A DNA stretch of 64,000 bases. Origin: Sclerodactyla briareus (taxonomy: Eukaryota; Echinodermata; Holothuroidea; Dendrochirotida; Sclerodactylidae). Below are positions 11,558-23,446 of this stretch, in pieces. The stretch is from contig JAODTK010005922.1 in assembly GCA_026419785.1 (NCBI GenBank), positions 372,001-436,000 on the forward strand, written 5' to 3'. The notes beneath the pieces were generated by a model. The model did not search any database and had not been told where the DNA came from. It worked only from the letters and a program-made list of their open reading frames with translations. How positions within the stretch are numbered: position 1 is the stretch's first letter; each line of letters starts with the position of its first letter. Made by a program: the position numbers and the translations under genes.

Positions 11558-11809
11558 TCAGAAAGGTACTAATACCCCGGCGTTCAGCGGGATTGCTGAA
11601 CTCCTGTGCCCAAGTAAGACCTGACAAAATGTTATCAAATTGTTCTGTTGGGGTATGCATTGTTGATGGGAAGAGAGAGGATTTTCACTGAGCAGACAAA
11701 TTTCCTCAGCGTCCCGGATGGTTCTGTTGGAGCATACAGTGTCATTGAACGGGTTCCGGACGCGCAAGCAATTGGGTATTAGATTCAGTTCTTTTGCAAT
11801 TCGTGACAA
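11558..11809 (-). pseudogene. Unit frame M, copy 1 fragment
   Basis: An 83-residue frame aligned with the copy-2 frame: KELNLIPNCLRVRNPFND and FCQVLLGHRSSAIPL. A second minus-strand frame (11,463-11,660) overlaps it and is the continuation after an indel. Confidence 0.3.
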
Positions 11810-12491
11810 AAATATTGTCCACGCGCAAGTTTACACAACAATGATTCGTTTTGGCATCGATCGCGTAAATGGCTGGCGTCAGGATGGGGCCAAAATACAT
11901 ATCGGCGTACGCGTACTGGATACACATCGTTTAAAAAAATGACGATTAACGACACTGAGAGGCCTTATTGATGGGGGGCAATTGTTTCCCTATTTTATTT
12001 TTCCGCTGAAGCCATCAGCTGGCGTCATCAAGACCGCTGCATTTAATTATTTTTTCTTTACTGGTTTTCTCGTGTAACATTTGTGAAGCGCCATCGGCGG
12101 GCGTCATCGAGACCGTTGCATTCAAATGATGTTTTTGGTTTATCTGAATTTTTCGCTGTAGCATTTGCGGGGCTATTCATGATTCCATCAACGCAGCTGG
12201 AAACAATTGAAGAAAAAAAATCGGACCTACCAAGCTCTACATTCCTTGGATATCCTCAACCTAAATACGGTTCATTGTGGACATCATTTTGAACATATTA
12301 TTGAACATCGCCTGTACGAGATGCTAAAACGTTTCTGTAGAGAATGTTCTCAACAGAATAATTGAATTCACGGGGGAGAGTTATTGTCTTGATACTCTTG
12401 GGAAGTAGGAGTTGTCCAAGGAGTTGATGAGATAAGGATGCGTGACACAGGCCGTAGAACTTAAAAATGTTCAAATAACTTCAGATAAATG

Positions 12492-13737
12492 CAGGGGCGT
12501 AGATTTTTGTTTTGAAGTGGGGGGGGGGGGAAGGATTTTGAGATGGCCATCTAATCGGAGCACCACCATTGGTGGGCGCGCAGCGTACAAGGAAATTTTG
12601 CATTTTACAACTCCCGACGCCCGGAAGCGGCACTTGAGGGTTTTTGTTCAGCTGTGTTAATCAGCCTTCAAGACTGAAATCGCTCTACGATTTGTGGATT
12701 GTTAAAAAGAATTGTTGCATCTTTGAAAGCTATATAAAATTTGATCAGTTAAAATGACGCAAGAACCAGTAAATGTGTAAGACAACATAAAACGTATGTT
12801 TAATGAGGCAGGACATAACCGACAGTCAGTCACAGGCAAATACATCAATTAAGTGATAGGACGATCAAGTTACATGCGTGTGATGGAGCTCCGTTTTTAA
12901 AATCGTCCAAACACATTTCGTCTCGTCTCCGAGCCTGATATGTTTCGGCCAGTTAGAATGAAGTTCCGTTACAACTGCCCGTACACTGCCCGTATAAGGC
13001 GCGGGATTTTCTCATAGATGCGTAAGCGTATGTGGAAAATCGCTAATTCACGTGAACTAAGCAGGGGCTAGTGTTTGGATACTTTCTATTTATTTTTGCA
13101 AAGATAGATATTGGTTCCACAAAAGCTAAAAATTGATAAATTAAGCGAACCAACACCGAATAAACGAAAAAAACACATGTACCAATGCGTATGTGGATGC
13201 TTATCACTGCGAATGAATTCTGTGGATATCTCCTCAGCAGCTAAGCAACGACAATATTCATGGTCTGCTGCCTTTTTATTTCTTTTTGCATCAGTTTATA
13301 TGTTTTCTCTTCTGAAACGAACATTCAGTTCCGTATATATGCGATTTTAACATCGAGCCCGGATACACATCTGCATCTATGGAATCCCGCCTCGACGCAA
13401 TAATAATTCCATAGTATAACGGCGAAAGAGCAATTACGAACTGTTATAACAATGACCAAGCCGCGCGCATAACTACATGCACGCGTGGGCGGACGGCCCG
13501 CGAACTTAGCGGTGTCTCACATTTCTTGTCTCGTTTGTCTCAAAGTTATCAGGTATAACTAATACGAATACTCGTTTAATAAAGTGGAGAATTAGTCTAA
13601 TTATGGATGAATATCATTGTCAAAATATATCGTACTGAACAAAACTAGGGGGGGGGGACGTTGTACCAGGCCATCTCCCCCTACCTCAAAAGTGGGAGAT
13701 ACATCCCCGCCACCCCCCCGCGGATTTTACGCCCGTG
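12492..13737. mobile_element. Non-autonomous hAT-type element, 1,246 bp, 8-bp TSD
   Basis: The element starts CAGGGGCGTAGATTTT and ends with the inverse of CACGGGCGTAAAATCC, giving imperfect terminal inverted repeats of about 16 bp. It is flanked by direct GATAAATG at 12,484-12,491 and 13,738-13,745. Copy 2 has the uninterrupted site at about 40,760-40,780 (GAAATAATGGCTGACC), so the element entered copy 1 after the unit was duplicated. An 8-bp duplication with CAGGG ends is typical of hAT superfamily elements. The inside has G runs near 12,520 and 13,650 and no transposase; the small frames at 12,442-12,660 and 13,111-13,350 show no similarity. Confidence 0.88.
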
Positions 13738-13741
13738 GATA

Positions 13742-14197
13742 AATGGCTGACCTTGGAATTATTCTTATGCAGGTGCTACTGCTGCATCCGGACACTCGAT
13801 AAATGTCAGGCATTTCTCTCTGTGTAACCCTCTCGATATCATCGAGGTGACAAGACACTGCTGGTAATTATCACCGTCAGAATGACCAGGCTCTCACTCT
13901 GTTGAATTTGGTCAATCCTTAACGCTCACTTGGATCAATTTGTTGTAATCGGGTTTATTTATTGCTGCGCAGTCACTGAAATTGAATGTCACAGCTAGAA
14001 GTGGGGGGGTTTTTTTTCAAGGACATTATATCAATTCATCATATTCAGAAACGTGGGAGTTTATTACCTCATACGTCAGCGCTGTTAGATATGAATACCT
14101 AATTGGTGTCCTGCTGGTCAATTCACAAATTGTTTATCTGACAGGCACAACTAGCAACTGGTCATGGAGAGGGGTATCAGGAGTGACTATTGCATAA
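13742..14197 (+). pseudogene. Unit frame N, copy 1, start next to the hAT-like element
   Basis: ATG at 13,742 begins MADLGIIL and LLHPDTR in the same frame as copy 2, then is broken by indels. The 71-residue frame 13,982-14,197 (GHYINSSYSETWEFITSY, YLIGVLLVNSQIVYL) appears to be its continuation. The hAT-like element sits immediately upstream, so it separates the start from its original upstream region. Confidence 0.33.
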
Positions 14198-14338
14198 TAT
14201 CATAACTAGGATTCCAACAGTGAATACCGCGATGAGTGACTGTATTACCTGTATGTTGCTCACCGGGTCGTTAGCACAATTTCGGAGGAATAAATAGCCC
14301 CTATAGTGACTCACTATGTGCGAAGTATCAAATTGGGC

Positions 14339-14599
14339 TTAAGATATAGCCGGGAGAATGCCATAATAACATCCCCAATTTAAATGAATGACAAGGAAAA
14401 CAGGGGCCCAGTAGAATTTCACCCACTGTGACCTACGAAGGTCCTTGAAGATGACGGTTGGTGTCACAGTATTCATAAATGTTTTCATTGAATCAGATCG
14501 GTTAATACGGTAAATATCTTCACTAAAAAAGACCAGGCACGAATTACTGTGGAGCGAAATAAATATAACGGAGATGTGAGAAATAAAACAGACAACCAT
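14339..14599 (-). CDS. Unit frame O (minus strand) across the copy 1/copy 2 junction
   Basis: An 86-residue minus-strand frame spanning the arbitrary unit boundary: VNTVTPTVIFKDLRRS-like residues, then WVKFYWAPVFLVIHLNWGCYY, a likely membrane segment. Equivalent DNA lies at about 41,345-41,600 between copies 2 and 3, where the longest minus frame (41,426-41,650) is in another register. That the frame crosses the boundary without change supports head-to-tail joining with no foreign DNA at the junction. Confidence 0.28.
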   Translation of the reverse strand: MVVCFISHISVIFISLHSNSCLVFFSEDIYRINRSDSMKTFMNTVTPTVIFKDLRRSQWVKFYWAPVFLVIHLNWGCYYGILPAIS

Positions 14600-14875
14600 A
14601 TCATATTTTGGCTATTGGAACCTATAATATTATTAACAATATTGTCAACCAGTCCGATGCACTTTAGAAGTTTTTTTGCTGTGATGTCACTGTTTTTACT
14701 GGTCAAAAATATTACGAGAAGACGATTTGTTTCACAGCAGGGAATAACGAAAATATCAACGGGTATTGCGACATTTTATTATCAATGCCAATCATAAATT
14801 GACGTAATTGGCGTGTAAGAGGTACACCCATCGATAATCAATTTAAATTTGGAACCGCGGCCCCCGATGAACATG

Positions 14876-14880
14876 ATTAT
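14876..14880. repeat. Target-site duplication ATTAT of the BEL/Pao element (left)
   Basis: ATTAT directly precedes the LTR and is repeated at 24,251-24,255. The unoccupied site in the other unit copies has a single GATTATAATG. Confidence 0.85.
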
Positions 14881-15675
14881 TGTAGCCGTAGCTGGCTGAA
14901 TTGACTATTAGCTGCCCGAATGAGCCGACGAAAGGATCTCGTGCAATTCCTTTTATTTTCTTCTTTCTTTCCTTCGTGTACTAAATATACAAAATATACA
15001 ATTCAATACAAAATTAAAGTACAGAGACTACAATTGCACATACACACTAACCCACCACCATACTATTTGCACGAACAGACATCACGTATATTCTAAATAC
15101 TCTCTTAGGGTCACATTGCAAGACCATCCCTAAAGGGATACATTCGTCTAAATATTCCAATAATACCTGCATTATTGCACAACTTGTCATATAAACTAGT
15201 GGGAATCTTATGCAAAGGTAATTTTCGTATCTGGTTGCAATTCGATAACTTCAGAATTCTAGTTCTGTAAAATCCTATTAGTACTGATACTGACCGAATA
15301 ATTAACATACTCCAGTGTATCTCTGTGGCCACTCCCAACGATAATATTCAGGCACGGCAGGCTTGAACTCTTTTACGTTACGGGAATATAATATATAATG
15401 TAACGTTGGAGCATTACAAGGCTGAACTCTGGATCCAACTGGCCGAGTATGAGGGGACCACTGGCGTGGCAAAGTACAGGCATATCTATATAAATCTTGA
15501 GTCTTTGTTAAGCGGCTATTGCGAAGAGCAAGGAGAAATTCCGATCCACCCACGTGACGCCAGCGTAATTCAACTTGCGCCTCACAATAGGCGGATTACC
15601 GGGGCATCTTAAAGGGAAAGTCAAGTCGCCGAGAAAGATGCGCGGTGCTGAAAAAATAGTGAATGTCGACGTTAC
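14881..15675 (-). repeat. 3' LTR of the BEL/Pao element (left on the plus strand)
   Basis: About 795 bp, matching 23,447-24,250 along its whole length. Plus-strand start is TGTAGCCGTAGCTG; the end is GTTAC where the other LTR has GTTACA. The two LTRs differ mainly by single-base gaps and a minority of substitutions. Confidence 0.9.
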
Positions 15676-16685
15676 TGGCCCCGTCACAATGAACTTAATA
15701 TTTTCACCATGTATCTCTAATCCGAAAAAGAATCCACTCGCGAAACACACCTCTCTAAAATAAATTCTCAACGACTCCACTTGGAGATATAATCTATCAT
15801 TACTAAAGGGACTATTCTGATGTCTAATAACTTCAATCGTTTTTACTTCTAATTCTTGAACTGGATAATCATCAGCTTCTCATGCTGTGTCTCACGAGTC
15901 TGACCTATGAAAACAAGTTACTGCTATCTCCTAACACTTAAAATGCAACATCTATCTTTCTTTTTTTTCTTTTATTAATGTCATACATGTCCGATAATTT
16001 CACACCAGACTACCATGTTAATGTCAATAAGGCAACATCAAACATCGATCAACTTAAAATGTCCAGCATAGAATTAAAATCAATTGTGGCTGATTTAACC
16101 AAGACGCACGGACACTAGCCGCACTAAAACCCTGGATTGGCCCCTCATCTGGTCAGTACAGTACCAGTAATAATATATTACATCTAAACAAGAAGACAAG
16201 TGGAAGTGCCCCCTCTCACGGTCCCTACTTGTTTTCACTCTACACTCTCTGAGGCATTCGAGAAGACGAATCATTATGGACAGACGTTTTCAAGACTACA
16301 CCAGGACTGGGTACGTCTACCCTTCTTATCTAGGCTCGAAAACTCATATTTAACTCTACCTTACTACCCGACCATCCGTATCGGCGTACGTCATACTAAT
16401 CCTAGCCAATTTCCAACTGTTCCTAGGGGAGTTTTTCATCGACAACAAGTACGATATCACCGACAAGCATATTTTGCTTAGGTGTCGTCCACTTCTGTCT
16501 AGTTTGGAGACTAGCCGTTAACTCCTTTCATCCTACTTTTCCAAATTCATTGGCCAAGTATTGAACTCTCGCCAGCACTTACGACTATACATGTCAGCAT
16601 ATTCGAACCACCCCAAGAGTAGAACATGAGCACTCGGACTTCTGAGTCAACAAAGATTGTGGGTAAGCGGCTATGTGACCTTGGA

Positions 16686-17318
16686 TCATTCAATTGTATC
16701 TGTGTTTAAGGGACGACTGTAACAATAGCAAGCGCGCCATAAAAAAGGCCTCCAACTATCGTCGTCTAATCGAGTACCAGTGGTCCGATGTTTCGTACCG
16801 TTACGGCTCTGCCTTTCCCATACGCCGCCCATATGACTATCTCTGGCACATTCAGCTTGTATGTAATAAGGTCGCAATTTTTGCTGAATAGAACTGCCTT
16901 CATCCTAGGCCTTGTCCAGTTCAGCCGCAGCCTTGCGCAATTCATTGATGCGCCAACAAATTGTCCTTATCCGAGCGCAACGCTTGAAGGACCGCGAATT
17001 GCTAGGACACGCCTAAGGATCACGCTCAGATAGGAACGTGTTTAGGGAGTTGCGCCCAACTCTGACGTGACTGGCCCTGGGGGGGGGGCGATGCCCAACA
17101 AGTTCAAACGCGTCCACCTTCGCTTAAACCTCCTGTGCGGTCCCGTCCTTAACGTAGAATGTGTCCAAAGTAGTCAACTGCGCATGCGTGAAAGGGGGAG
17201 ATGGTTCGCAAGCTATCCCTAGGTAATCACCATTTTCCGCCCTAGGCGTTACCAGTCTCACTTTCCTGCAGTCACAACATCTATGTATGAACCCTTTGAA
17301 CAGCTTAACTACACCCAC
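16686..17318 (-). pseudogene. pol: BEL/Pao integrase (zinc-binding end and catalytic core)
   Basis: The frame 17,124-17,318 carries RCCDCRKVR (end of the zinc-binding region) and PSPPFTHAQL, then FYVKDG, the usual start of the DDE core. The frame 16,686-16,877 carries SHMGGVWERQ, a BEL integrase signature holding the catalytic glutamate, followed by LDDDSWRPFL and SRPL. The intervening core is shifted. Downstream (about 15,900-16,680) the C-terminal domain is expected but only scattered residues could be read. Confidence 0.85.
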
Positions 17319-17775
17319 TTATCTCAATACCCAGTGGCCCTGATTCCATTTGTCCCCTTCGGTGATGAACTTTCTGGTGTGATCGAAAATCAACAAGTTT
17401 GGTAACGTGATTCTTACGGGGGATGAATAACCGGGTGCTTAAAAAGCATGAAGTCTTCACTAGCCTGTCTTATACGGCCCCGCCCACGTCTTACAATCCC
17501 TCTTTCAATCGAGAAAGGGGTCGAGGGAGCGCAAGGGATTAGATTGTTTCACAGCAGTACCTTTCTTAAGGCTTGTTATTTCCCCTTGGAGGGAAACATT
17601 TTGATACATACTTGACGATTTCCATTTCACTTCAAGGAGATCATCCTACTTTAGACTGAAATGTTCCAGAATTCGGATTTGGACATTTGCCTTTTAATTT
17701 AAGGCATAAGTGCAATTGCCATGTTTTGCTCTATCACCAGTTTCGAATATGATTCAAACGCTCTGGTCAAAGCCA

Positions 17776-17988
17776 TCAGAGTAGTGTACCAAGAAAGGCC
17801 AGAACTTGTGCTTTAACGGCTTCTGGATCGTCTACAGCTAACTCTTGCTTACTTCTCGGCCCTTTAGGAATTTCCCCTCTTCCCACAACATTCTTGGCCC
17901 ATTGATCCAATCGCAGAGTTACCACTCCTGGCATGAAGCCCCACGAGACGCTGCATCTGCCGGGTTTACAGCAGTATAACAACTCCAT
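17776..17988 (-). pseudogene. pol: BEL/Pao RNase H C-terminal linker
   Basis: A 70-residue minus-strand frame with SWGFMPGVVTLRLDQWAKN and then LAVDDPEAVK. It matches the NPAD-x-ASRG-x-MPG ... W ... DDPEVK linker that follows RNase H in BEL polyproteins. The DNA between 17,320 and 17,776 should hold the start of integrase but is broken by shifts. Confidence 0.55.
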
Positions 17989-18549
17989 TGTTCAGAGTCG
18001 AACGATCTCGCCTTTGTCACACACTGATTGCAAACGAATACCTTTGAACTTCGCCTCATTGGAAATGTAGCCCAATACCACTTGCTATCTGTCCAAAAGT
18101 ACTCTTGGATTTTTCAAAATCCAATTCACGAACCATCAAGGAACCTATCGTGACAGACAACAGCGCTCAGTCAGCTCAAACGAGGCATGGTAACAGGTTT
18201 CAATGGGACTACCATAGCCTTCCCCATTACTACTGAGCAAAGGGATCGTGACTTTGCACTTACGAGGCGCAAATAGGAACACTGCCATAACAGTTCGTAC
18301 TGGCGTCCGGAAATGGTGCAATGCACAGACTTTAGATCGCCAAAATTTCAGGTTGTAGCTCTTCGGATCTCCAAACTCTCAAAATGGGGCAAAGCGCACA
18401 ACCATCGTTCCCAACGGGGCTTGAGATTGTCGGGAGCGGGACATCCATTCTACATGCTCACTGCACATATCTTGCAATATCTGCTACCCACCAGAACACA
18501 GGGAGATAAGGACAGGGGGATCGTAGATCGATCTTACTGTGGACCTATA

Positions 18550-20000
18550 CCCCTACGAGGTTAGTGGTTGTCGGGAAGGGAGATACGAACACTGAAGTGC
18601 ATCACACTCTACACTCCAATACACCCCTAAGGCTCGCTCTACGCACCGAAAATTTGTGGGAGGTTATGATCCCTAACATTAAGCCAATAGTGGGAAGGGA
18701 CTCCATCACTTCTCGGGAATTGGAAACAAGCTTGTGTAGACGCGGAGGACATACTCTCTGACAGAGCGCCGTATGGTCCTGTGGATCAAGTCTACTGCCC
18801 TGTGATACCGTGGAAGAAGCGGACTTCACCGACATCTACATAGGAAATTAAGGTTGATGAAATCCGTGACATCGTGCCGTATTCGCTTCCATAATCACGA
18901 GCACTTTGTTGGAGACCGAAATTCGCGACACCAGAGAGGTGTGGCACCGAAAAGGTGAACCTTCATCGGTACTCTAGGGTTTGGAGTTCAGGTCCCCATC
19001 TTTCCACCATAAGAATCTAAGGAATCCTATGCTCGGGGTGACCCTAAATTGTGTGAAAAACAGGCTCTAGTGCAAAGAATAAGCCCACGCGCTCCTGCCT
19101 AAAAGACACAGCACTCCTATGAGAGTATTATTAGTAAGTTAGGCCCCTGCAACAGGACATTGGTCAGACATTGGACCCAGGTTACTTGGAGATGCAGTCA
19201 AAAACACTCTCAAGTATTGGGTTTCGTGGGGATATACCCCTGGTGAGGGATATAGTTCACATTACCGTGATGCTTTGATTTCGGCTTCTGGGATCATCTC
19301 GGCCTGCCCCTTACTCAACATGTCCCTCATGAAAGTTTTCCTATCAGAAGTTTTGTATGTCGGTCAGACCTGAACGTCTTTCGAGGCGCTTCAGACTGTG
19401 AATGCCAAATGCTATTATTAGGAAGTTGGAAAGATTCAATTCTCTGAAAGGCAATGGCATCTCGTAATGCCCATCTGCAAGTTAATGTGTTTCATTCTTC
19501 AACTTGGCAAGAATTTGATATCGTTGCGAATAAGCATTATACGTCGATCTGTGAGTTCGGGAAAATCTGATTCCAAGCATTTTCACACAGGGGTGGATCT
19601 ACTCTTGGATGGGAGGAGCGAAAACGACCCTGACTTAGAATTGGTTTACAATATTTCCTTGCGCATCTGAGCGGGAACCAATGGGGACATTGTATGTAAG
19701 AAATGCGTGATTGAATTCTATGGTCACATTCCCCATTCTCAGCCTTGGGTAGGGTTAACAATTCCAACGATTCCCCAACCGACATCGGTTTTTTGCCCAT
19801 AGGGACCATCCCCGATGGGAGGAATGACCTCCCTAGGATCAATGCTCTGGGACAATTGTACCAATCAACACCCTATCTAGCAAAAATTCTGCAAGTGAGG
19901 CCATTGCAAAGCACTTCTGGAGTCGAAACATGCGACTTGCTTGCAGGAATCAAGATCCTTGAAAAAGTGGCGGAAGCTCAATTTTGACTGCGGGATCGTA
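18550..20000 (-). pseudogene. pol: BEL/Pao pol: protease end and reverse transcriptase
   Basis: Reading leftward: GPYGQKTDVGWGIVG at about 19,735-19,815 is the BEL block between protease and RT. GHYEMPLPFRE at about 19,450-19,485 and LKRRLE-like residues open the RT. A VFDC block is at about 19,050. At 18,602-18,835 come RLHKLVSNSREVMESLP and, after a shift, VERALGV, the conserved BEL palm/thumb sequence. The catalytic YVDD, at about 18,828-18,840, is split by a frameshift (YVD in one frame, MSVKSA in the next). At least four frame changes lie in this part. Confidence 0.85.
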
Positions 20001-20199
20001 CCCCATGTATTACAAGACCATCAAAACCTATTCGTATCGAAGGTAGTGTCGTGAGCCATTGTTGAGAGTGACAATTTAGTTTCTGTGCCAAGAATCCCTA
20101 GGTTTTTTGACACACTATCACGGAACGAAAGGTAGTGTCGGACTGTGTATCCAACAAAGCATACGTCAGGATCTCGTTTTTGGGAGAAGCCGAGGAGAG

Positions 20200-22200
20200 A
20201 GCCAAACTGGTATTATCAAGGAGGTCTTGCAAGTCTCCCTAATACCACTAAGATGGGAAATACTTGAAGTACCCATCGGGGGATTGTTGGAACTTTATCC
20301 ACAAATTTCGGTTCAAACTCCTGTGCAGGATTTGCAAAGGTGTCGTATGCAGAGAGGACGGATGGAGTTCTACAGACCTTGCAAATGATATTTTGGCGAC
20401 ATGTTTGAATCGATGGCCTCGTTTCAAACACCAATAGCACAACCTGTCTCCCTTATGAGGTCTTTTTGTCACCCAATGACCATACCCAAAAAGGTTCACA
20501 GTTGTCAATGTGTTGGTCTTCGCTACACACCAACCATTAGGTTTGTTAGGAATTGATGCTCTTTCCCATTCTCCGCGCAGTTGTGAAAAGCGAATTTGCA
20601 CCCGGTTTCTAGCACGATATTTTTGATGGTGCTTAGTACCTTTCAAGGCTGGACAGACATATCACAGGGTTCACATGCAATTATTTGACTCAAGCTATGA
20701 ACTTTTGAATTCACGGAGGGGGGACACCCTCACCACACACCTTCCATTTGTGACCCGTACTACCCCATCTGTATCATCCAATTGCAGTTTGGAGAGATCT
20801 TCCTATTTTCCATAACGTCAGTTAAGACGCCAAGCTGTCAGGAACAAAAAAAAAACCCCTTTTTTTCATGCAGACTCGCACTGTCTTAAGAAATCGAGAA
20901 TTGCCGAAGGGCTTCTCCATACGGGGAGGAATGTTTTGCCACTAGCCATTTTTGCTCTGGAAGGCATTTGCCGTTACGAGGGATCGCCATACCGGGGTTA
21001 ACAATGATTAGCATCTACATAAGCCTCGTCAGTGGGCAGCAAGAATTAACCCTTCTACTGCATCTCGTGCAGGACCGCCCAAGTACTTTTTGAGGTAATG
21101 CATTCGCTCATTACGAAGGAACAACGGTTTATGATGATTCAGGAATATTAAAGGAGCATTTCACCCAGGATAATTTAAAAGGATCACCACAGAAAACACC
21201 AGGCTCTGGGGGTGGGAGACGATACAGTCCACTTGATCAGCAAAACGCTTGCGCTGAAACAATTTGCATCACGAGTCTCTGCAGCAAAAACAGGCGGAGG
21301 CATGTTACGCTGAGCATCAGGCCTGAGCGACATGATGCACGAAGGATACAACCCGTCCCAAAGGCATGTGAAGGCATGTTACGCGGGCATAGGCGGAGGC
21401 AGATTACGCGGACCCATCGGGTCTAGCAGACCTATGTACGGCAGGGAGAAAAAAATCCAGTACCAAATGCATGAGAAGAAATTGGGTTGTATCAAGAACA
21501 GGGGGGTGGATATTTTCACGATCTCCTGAAGGTTACAATGAGAGTAAGTAATTCTTGTATCATTTGAGCTATACCACCAGGCCAAATTAGACAAGCCGAA
21601 CCGACCGATGCCGACTCTCGCTCTATTTGAGTGATAGCTTCAATTTTCGCTTCAGCCAATGTCGAGATCTTTCAGCATTTGCAACTTCTCCAATTCCACT
21701 TTGTTTTGTCTCTTGATCTACATACTTCAGTTACCTGTATTGCAGCTGCCTCGGCCAGCTATATCTTACCTTTCTCGAAACGAACTCCTAAGGGATTGGA
21801 TAACGCGGCTATGGCGAGAAGATGATTTACCATAATCCATCGTTGTAACCGCTCAGCTAACGAACTAAGCAATGATTAGCTCGAACCAAATTTTCGAACT
21901 GAGAATGCTCTACTGGTTCATTCGGCCGCTGACATTAACTTGATATTATGCCCGTTGGCTTCCCTTATCATGGAAAAAAACACTGTCCAACAGCTGCGCT
22001 GTTGGTTTAGGAGACAATGTCACAGGTTCAGGACAATTTTAGATTCTCTATACCGCCGCAGGGCGTCGCCCATGAAGAAATCTTGTGTTTTAAAGATTCC
22101 TGAGTGTGGTAATTTCAAACTCTAGGCCACGTTCTATGAAGTGTTTCTTCTCCCTAGTGCTAGACCGAATGACCTTTGAGACTGTGTCCCTCTTCTCTGC
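20200..22200 (-). pseudogene. gag: BEL/Pao gag, frameshifted, with zinc knuckle
   Basis: On the minus strand at about 21,050-21,230 the residues LPPPEPGVFCGDPF, then KLSWVKCSF, match the BEL gag core pattern LPKPEPGVFSGDP-like, W-x-SAF. At 20,248-20,646 a 132-residue frame ends in CYWCLKRGHRFKH, the first half of the knuckle, and the shifted frame 20,216-20,440 has ICKVCR, followed by HPSSLHTT in the first frame. Known BEL gag knuckles have the form CxxCxxxxxHxxxxC plus CxxC and a HxxLHT block. The structural protein would package element RNA. Exact start not determined. Confidence 0.7.
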
Positions 22201-23446
22201 CTCGGGGCCTTCTGCCATACTAACCATGGTTTTTCACTGGGCAGTGGAGACACCAAATTTCTAATAGCAGTACGGGGGGAAATCGAGCTACTTGAAGATC
22301 TTGGCTTACTCATCCCATGCCACGAAAGTTGCTACGAGAGATGAGTAATAAACGATAAGCAAACAATTACTGGTTACAATATCTCGCTCGTGATTCTCAA
22401 AGTGAAATTTACATACGAAACGTTCACAAGTACATGTACAGCCGCTAAATAGGCAATAGCCCGTACAGGCTGTAGTCAGCCTACCTACAACAACGTAGGC
22501 TACACACTGTCTAGGAAACAGTTAACGGCCAACATTTTTCCTATCCCTACACTAAACGTTACAAAATCGTGAGCAGAATATAGTTTACCCCAAATCAGTG
22601 GCTGTACTGACAGCTAAGTATATCGTCTTTCACTTCACGCTCGCTCAACTTCAGTTATTCACGAGGGTAGACTAGCAAGAGCTGTATATAACTACGCCAT
22701 TTCGCGGAACTGGAACAACTCGATATCATGATGTGTTGCCAAATAACGATTTCACGCACACATCGAATGACACTGCAAGGGTTAAAGAACCCAACATACA
22801 AATGCGGTTTAACTAAAGAGAAACGTCAAGTGCAGATGTGAACGTTATTTTAGTCATTTTTAGGTCATAACCTCACTCAAATCTGTCAATGAGTCTTCTT
22901 GAGCACACTAAAATCTTGCCTAAATAACAATTCTCAATGGACAAAACCTAAACCTAACCATCACTAATGGGGGCCAATTGGGTCTTAAATAACAAGGGAT
23001 TCAATAAACATCATACAATTACTGTGCAATTCGGTACGGTACTCGTAAATCATTGATTATGGTTCAAGTTCGAAATTGAAATGAGTTCAAGGGGCTGTAG
23101 TAGTTCCGTCCAGGTCGAACGGCGTCGATTGGGAATCTAGGTCTCTAAAATGGTAGTCTCATCGTATTTCGACGTAATAAACAGGACGACGAACGTATCT
23201 GCGACGACAACCAGGACGTCTACGTAGAAGGTACTCTAGTATCGAACAGAAGATGGATGGAAGACTGACCGGCCCCAACGCTACCAGAGAGAGGCGATGT
23301 TCCCTCAAGTTGACCAGTGATGTGGAAAGTCTAACTGTTCGGAGCGTGGCGTTCTTTTCTGTGACGTTTGGTCTAGGCGGTGACAGATATAGGACCATCG
23401 GTAGCCTTCCAGCCCTGAGCACGCTGTGAGCATCGATTGAGTTCAC

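Larger units (their letters stand above)
1..14520 (+). repeat. Tandem unit, copy 1 of a ~12.5-kb head-to-tail repeat
   Basis: The first bases (an AAAGACAATGCACAAAATAC block) recur at about 14,521 and 41,533, and the order of similar blocks is the same after each. Anchors in copy 1/copy 2/copy 3: GTCGAACATA at about 396/24,259/41,932; a start codon in an MP-x-QSRD frame at 7,311/30,859/48,488; an MMLS start at 9,062/32,618/absent; an MADL start at 13,742/40,777/absent. After subtracting the RT fragment and the hAT-like element about 12.2 kb of unit remains. Copy 1 lacks about 430 bp (near 2,350) that copies 2 and 3 carry. The array probably continues left of the window. Confidence 0.9.

Noticed and set aside
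15676..15690. TGGCCCCGTCAC beside the left LTR as a primer-binding site
   Set aside because: Coding motifs show that the element reads on the minus strand, so this side is the 3' end and should carry the polypurine tract instead.
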